NCBI GenBank assembly: GCA_016291725.1
Contig: JAEEYJ010000079.1
Location: 1 to 8,754 of the forward strand
Source of the DNA: Solobacterium sp.
GTDB taxonomy: Bacteria; Bacillota_I; Bacilli_A; Erysipelotrichales; Erysipelotrichaceae
Length of the DNA: 8,754 nucleotides
Reading direction: 5' to 3'
In this document: one piece after another, positions 6,850-8,754 of the stretch
How positions within the stretch are numbered: position 1 is the stretch's first letter
How the letters are laid out: every line of letters starts with the position of its first letter
Position numbers and translations under genes: made by a program
The notes under the pieces: model-generated
Told to the model about the DNA's origin: nothing
Seen by the model: only the letters and a program-made list of their open reading frames with translations
Databases searched by the model: none

Positions 6850-8123
6850 TGTTTTTCTCCGAATGTCCGGCAGAACGGATACTTCTCCCAGCCCGGATCT
6901 CCGTTCTTCATGAACTGTGTCCAGGCATGCACCATCTCCCGGCTCAATGCAGCGTCCTTCTCCGTCATCTCTCTCCAGCATCTCTGCCAGGTGCCGAACA
7001 TGTACCATAATTCGCTGGAATGGAAGGATCCAGCATCATCCGAGGGCAGTGCATGGTCAAAGTAGTACTGCCAGGTGCTGCCCTTGTTCACTTCTGCCCA
7101 GGCACAGATGCCCCGGTACAGCGCGGAATCCCTGCCGTCCGTACCGGCGGGGATCATAATATCCTGTGCCGTGGAACCGATCAGATACGGGATTCTGCGC
7201 AGCTTCCCTCCCTTGATCCATTCCTCCTGCGGCACTTCAAGAAGCCAGCCGTCCAGCACCGGCACAAAGGTCAGTCCGCCCATCCGTTTGTACAGTTCCG
7301 GCAGGATCTCCACAAACTTCATCGGCGGTACGCTGCGCAGCTCTGCCAGGCTGCGGGTGTCTGTCAGTTCCATAATGCATCTGCTGACCGCATAGGCCTC
7401 TTCCGGTGTCTTGTATTTCTTCAGACCGATGTCCAGCCCGGCCGCTGACTGCAGGACTGCACCGTGGATCATACCCTCCGTCAACGGAGAACAGAGCAGC
7501 GTCTCTGCAGAGATGGCTCCCGCAGACTGCCCGAACACCGTAATGCGCTGCGGATCACCGCCGAATGCCGCAATGTTCCGGTACACCCATTCCAGTGCCA
7601 TGACCTGGTCCAGCATGCCCGCGTTCCCTACGGAATGATGCGGATCTGCGTCCCGCAGCTCTTCCAGTGCCAGGAAGCCGAATACACCGACCCGGTAATT
7701 GATCGTAACCAGGATCACATCTTCTGCTGCATACGCTTCTCCGCCGAATTCCATCTCACTGTTGAAGCCATGATCAAATCCCCCGCCATGGATCCAGAAC
7801 GCTACCGGCAGTGGTTCATTGATTTCTTCCGGTGCGTAGATATTCAGATACAGGCAGTCTTCCGACATTTCCGGCAGCGGAAATGCCGGATCTGTATAGA
7901 ATTCCTTGCCGTAGAATCCCTGGGTCATATCCGGCTGCGGACACATAGCCGGGTTGTTCAGAGCCTCCCGTACACCGTCCCACGGTTCCTTGCGTACCGG
8001 AGGCAGGAATCTTCTTTCTCCTACAGGTGCTTCTGCGTACGGAATGCCGCAGAATACCTGCATGCCGTTCTCTATGCAGCCTCTGACAATGCCGCATTCC
8101 GTCCTTACATCAATCGTCTTCAT
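6846..8123 (-). CDS. Type-B carboxylesterase family protein
   Basis: The 425-residue product is an alpha/beta-hydrolase of the carboxylesterase/para-nitrobenzyl esterase (COesterase) family, which hydrolyses carboxylic esters. Visible signatures are FCGIPYAEAPVGERRF near the N-terminus (24-39), the second family signature EDCLYLNIYAP (88-98), the oxyanion loop HGGG (112-115), and the nucleophile elbow GQSAG with Ser200. Asp321 in GSTAQD sits where the family usually has a Glu or Asp acid, and His368 is in GSFHSSELWY, so the triad looks complete. It is shorter than the usual roughly 500 residues, mainly in the substrate-binding part between nucleophile and acid and at the very C-terminus. No signal peptide is seen, so it is probably intracellular. 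The true substrate cannot be read from sequence. Of two adjacent ATGs (8126 and 8123) I prefer 8123, because AGGAGG ends four bases before it but only one base before 8126. It lies between the MazG-like gene and the Sel1 gene in the operon. Confidence 0.92.
   Translation of the reverse strand: MKTIDVRTECGIVRGCIENGMQVFCGIPYAEAPVGERRFLPPVRKEPWDGVREALNNPAMCPQPDMTQGFYGKEFYTDPAFPLPEMSEDCLYLNIYAPEEINEPLPVAFWIHGGGFDHGFNSEMEFGGEAYAAEDVILVTINYRVGVFGFLALEELRDADPHHSVGNAGMLDQVMALEWVYRNIAAFGGDPQRITVFGQSAGAISAETLLCSPLTEGMIHGAVLQSAAGLDIGLKKYKTPEEAYAVSRCIMELTDTRSLAELRSVPPMKFVEILPELYKRMGGLTFVPVLDGWLLEVPQEEWIKGGKLRRIPYLIGSTAQDIMIPAGTDGRDSALYRGICAWAEVNKGSTWQYYFDHALPSDDAGSFHSSELWYMFGTWQRCWREMTEKDAALSREMVHAWTQFMKNGDPGWEKYPFCRTFGEKQ
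6857..6860 (-). promoter_or_regulatory. Ribosome binding site that sets the Sel1 gene start
   Basis: GGAG on the minus strand is seven bases before the ATG at 6849. It selects this start over a longer in-frame extension running up to 7008. Confidence 0.75.
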
Positions 8124-8127
8124 CATG

Positions 8128-8133
8128 CCTCCT
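8128..8133 (-). promoter_or_regulatory. Consensus Shine-Dalgarno of the esterase, overlapping the upstream stop
   Basis: The minus strand reads TAGGAGGC followed by two ATGs. The TAG stop of the MazG-like gene (8134-8132) shares two bases with a full AGGAGG. Terminating ribosomes would sit on the initiation site of the esterase, which favours coupled translation. The spacing supports the second ATG (8123). Confidence 0.8.
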
Positions 8134-8452
8134 ACAGTTCTGTATACTTCAGATTCTTTCCCCTGGCCTTTTCCACGGGGTATTTCTGCCGGTTCTTCTC
8201 CAGCTTGGAGAGAATGATCTCTGCCGGATCGGCACCGATCCTGTCACAGAGCACCAGGCAGTAATTCATCACATCCGCCAGTTCTTCCTCCAGGTGTTCC
8301 TGGTTGAACTGCTCTTCATCCCACTGGAAGCACTCCAGCAGTTCACCCGCTTCAATGGCAATCGACTTGGCCAGATTCACCGGGGTATGGAACTGGTCCC
8401 AGTCCCGTTCTTCGTTGAATTTCCGTATTTCATCCATGACTCTGTACATCAT
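8132..8452 (-). CDS. MazG-like nucleotide pyrophosphohydrolase (dCTP pyrophosphatase type)
   Basis: The 106-residue product is an all-alpha NTP pyrophosphohydrolase of the MazG superfamily, closest in style to the small RS21-C6/dCTP-pyrophosphatase branch. Such enzymes cleave (d)NTPs to NMP and pyrophosphate and remove unwanted or modified nucleotides. The metal-binding motif pair is visible: EAGELLE (about 37-43) and, after a short linker, EEELADV (about 57-63), matching the ExxE...ExxD pattern. The C-terminal KNRQKYPVEKARG stretch is typical of this subfamily. Length is normal for a single-domain member that works as a dimer or tetramer, in the cytoplasm. I start it at the ATG at 8452, which overlaps the TGA of the upstream membrane-protein gene and has GGAGG five bases before it. 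The ATG at 8449 is a close alternative. Longer in-frame extensions towards 8599 run through the upstream gene in another frame and are rejected. Confidence 0.9.
   Translation of the reverse strand: MMYRVMDEIRKFNEERDWDQFHTPVNLAKSIAIEAGELLECFQWDEEQFNQEHLEEELADVMNYCLVLCDRIGADPAEIILSKLEKNRQKYPVEKARGKNLKYTEL
8449..8452 (-). promoter_or_regulatory. ATGA coupling junction, membrane protein to MazG-like gene
   Basis: The ATG of the MazG-like gene (8452-8450) overlaps the TGA of the membrane-protein gene (8451-8449) on the minus strand, the same arrangement as at 6849-6846. Confidence 0.72.
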
Positions 8453-8754
8453 TTCATCCTCCATAGCTTTCCGGCAAGCACCGCATGGACCAGCACTGCA
8501 GCAATCGTCCAGACATACAGGCCGTATTGCAGCGCATCCTTTGCCAGATACACACCCAGATATACGCACAGAAGCACATAGACCGCTTTCCCTGCCCACA
8601 GCTTCTCTCCATAGTCAATCATATACATGACAAACGGTGCAAAAATCCTGGCAAACAAAGCAGATACCAGGCTCATGCCCAGCATCGATCCCTGCGGATA
8701 TTCCATGACCACATACAGCCATCCGCCGATGCCGGGCAGCGTGAACAGCTTACC
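8449..8754 (-). CDS. Small integral membrane protein, N-terminus beyond the window
   Basis: The frame is open from the window edge to a TGA at 8451-8449, giving the last 101 residues of a protein whose start is not in view. An internal GTG at 8712 could be taken as a start, but the reading frame continues upstream of it with sensible residues (GKLFTLPGIGGWLY), and no ribosome binding site precedes the GTG, so I treat the gene as partial. The visible part is strongly hydrophobic, with about three membrane-spanning stretches, near residues 24-47 (LGMSLVSALFARIF...), 56-72 (AVYVLLCVYLGVYL...) and 79-95 (LYVWTIAAVLVHAVL), and it ends in the basic tail GKLWRMK. I recognise no family; a role as transporter subunit, anchor or stress-related small membrane protein cannot be told apart. 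It overlaps the MazG-like gene by four bases and is the first visible gene of the operon. Confidence 0.75.
   Translation of the reverse strand, partial: GKLFTLPGIGGWLYVVMEYPQGSMLGMSLVSALFARIFAPFVMYMIDYGEKLWAGKAVYVLLCVYLGVYLAKDALQYGLYVWTIAAVLVHAVLAGKLWRMK
8458..8462 (-). promoter_or_regulatory. Ribosome binding site of the MazG-like gene
   Basis: GGAGG on the minus strand, inside the last codons of the membrane-protein gene, lies five bases before the ATG at 8452 and eight before the one at 8449. It is the best local Shine-Dalgarno and excludes a start at 8464, which would overlap the site itself. Confidence 0.75.

Noticed and set aside
6850..7008. A 53-residue N-terminal extension of the Sel1 protein
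   Set aside because: It lies wholly inside the esterase coding region, and a strong GGAG with an ATGA overlap marks the start at 6849.
7464..8264. A 266-residue plus-strand open frame opposite the esterase and MazG-like genes
   Set aside because: It crosses a real gene boundary on the other strand, and both opposite genes have intact catalytic motifs, so it is a shadow frame.
8453..8599. An N-terminal extension of the MazG-like protein rich in Cys and Gly
   Set aside because: It overlaps the membrane-protein gene in another frame, is unlike the family N-terminus, and the GGAGG site supports a start at 8452.
1..8754. CRISPR array, tRNA or rRNA gene, riboswitch, prophage or toxin-antitoxin pair
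   Set aside because: I saw no regularly spaced repeats, no cloverleaf-like sequence, no long conserved leader and no matching proteins. The MazG-like gene is an enzyme of nucleotide clean-up and is not accompanied by mazEF.

Overview
The window looks like chromosomal DNA from a low-to-mid GC Gram-positive bacterium (Bacillota). The grounds are consensus AGGAGG/GGAG ribosome binding sites, short extended -10 promoters, compact hairpin terminators and the gene families present. An Erysipelotrichia-like host is my guess from protein style, not something the sequence proves. I see no rRNA, tRNA, CRISPR array, phage gene or intact insertion sequence.

Layout. Positions 1-96 are AT-rich and non-coding apart from a C-rich run, and end in a perfect hairpin terminator (97-129). 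Between that and the first gene (130-228) lies a short, coding-looking minus-strand stretch, possibly the 3' remnant of a lost gene. Two plus-strand genes follow, each with its own extended -10 promoter: a serine carboxypeptidase-like S10 peptidase (266-1639), a terminator (1653-1680), and a large SWIM-zinc-finger SNF2-family helicase (1727-4972). A perfect 12-bp hairpin at 4975-5002 is shared with the convergent minus-strand block.

The minus-strand block (8754 down to 5002) is a tightly packed operon entering from beyond the right edge. In transcription order it holds a small membrane protein (5' part missing), a MazG-like nucleotide pyrophosphohydrolase, a type-B carboxylesterase, and a 615-residue Sel1-repeat protein with an uncharacterised C-terminal part. 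Two junctions are ATGA start/stop overlaps. At the third, the stop codon lies inside the next gene's Shine-Dalgarno sequence. Translation of the four is therefore probably coupled.

How the genes work together is not obvious. The plus-strand genes look like independent units of peptide breakdown and nucleic-acid remodelling. The operon combines nucleotide clean-up, ester hydrolysis, a membrane protein and a Sel1 scaffold, with no pathway I can name. I do not see a clearly new defence, mobile or biosynthetic system. The items most worth a second look are the Sel1 protein's C-terminal half with its coupled operon, the nearly identical promoters of the two plus-strand genes, and the gene-tail remnant next to the first terminator.
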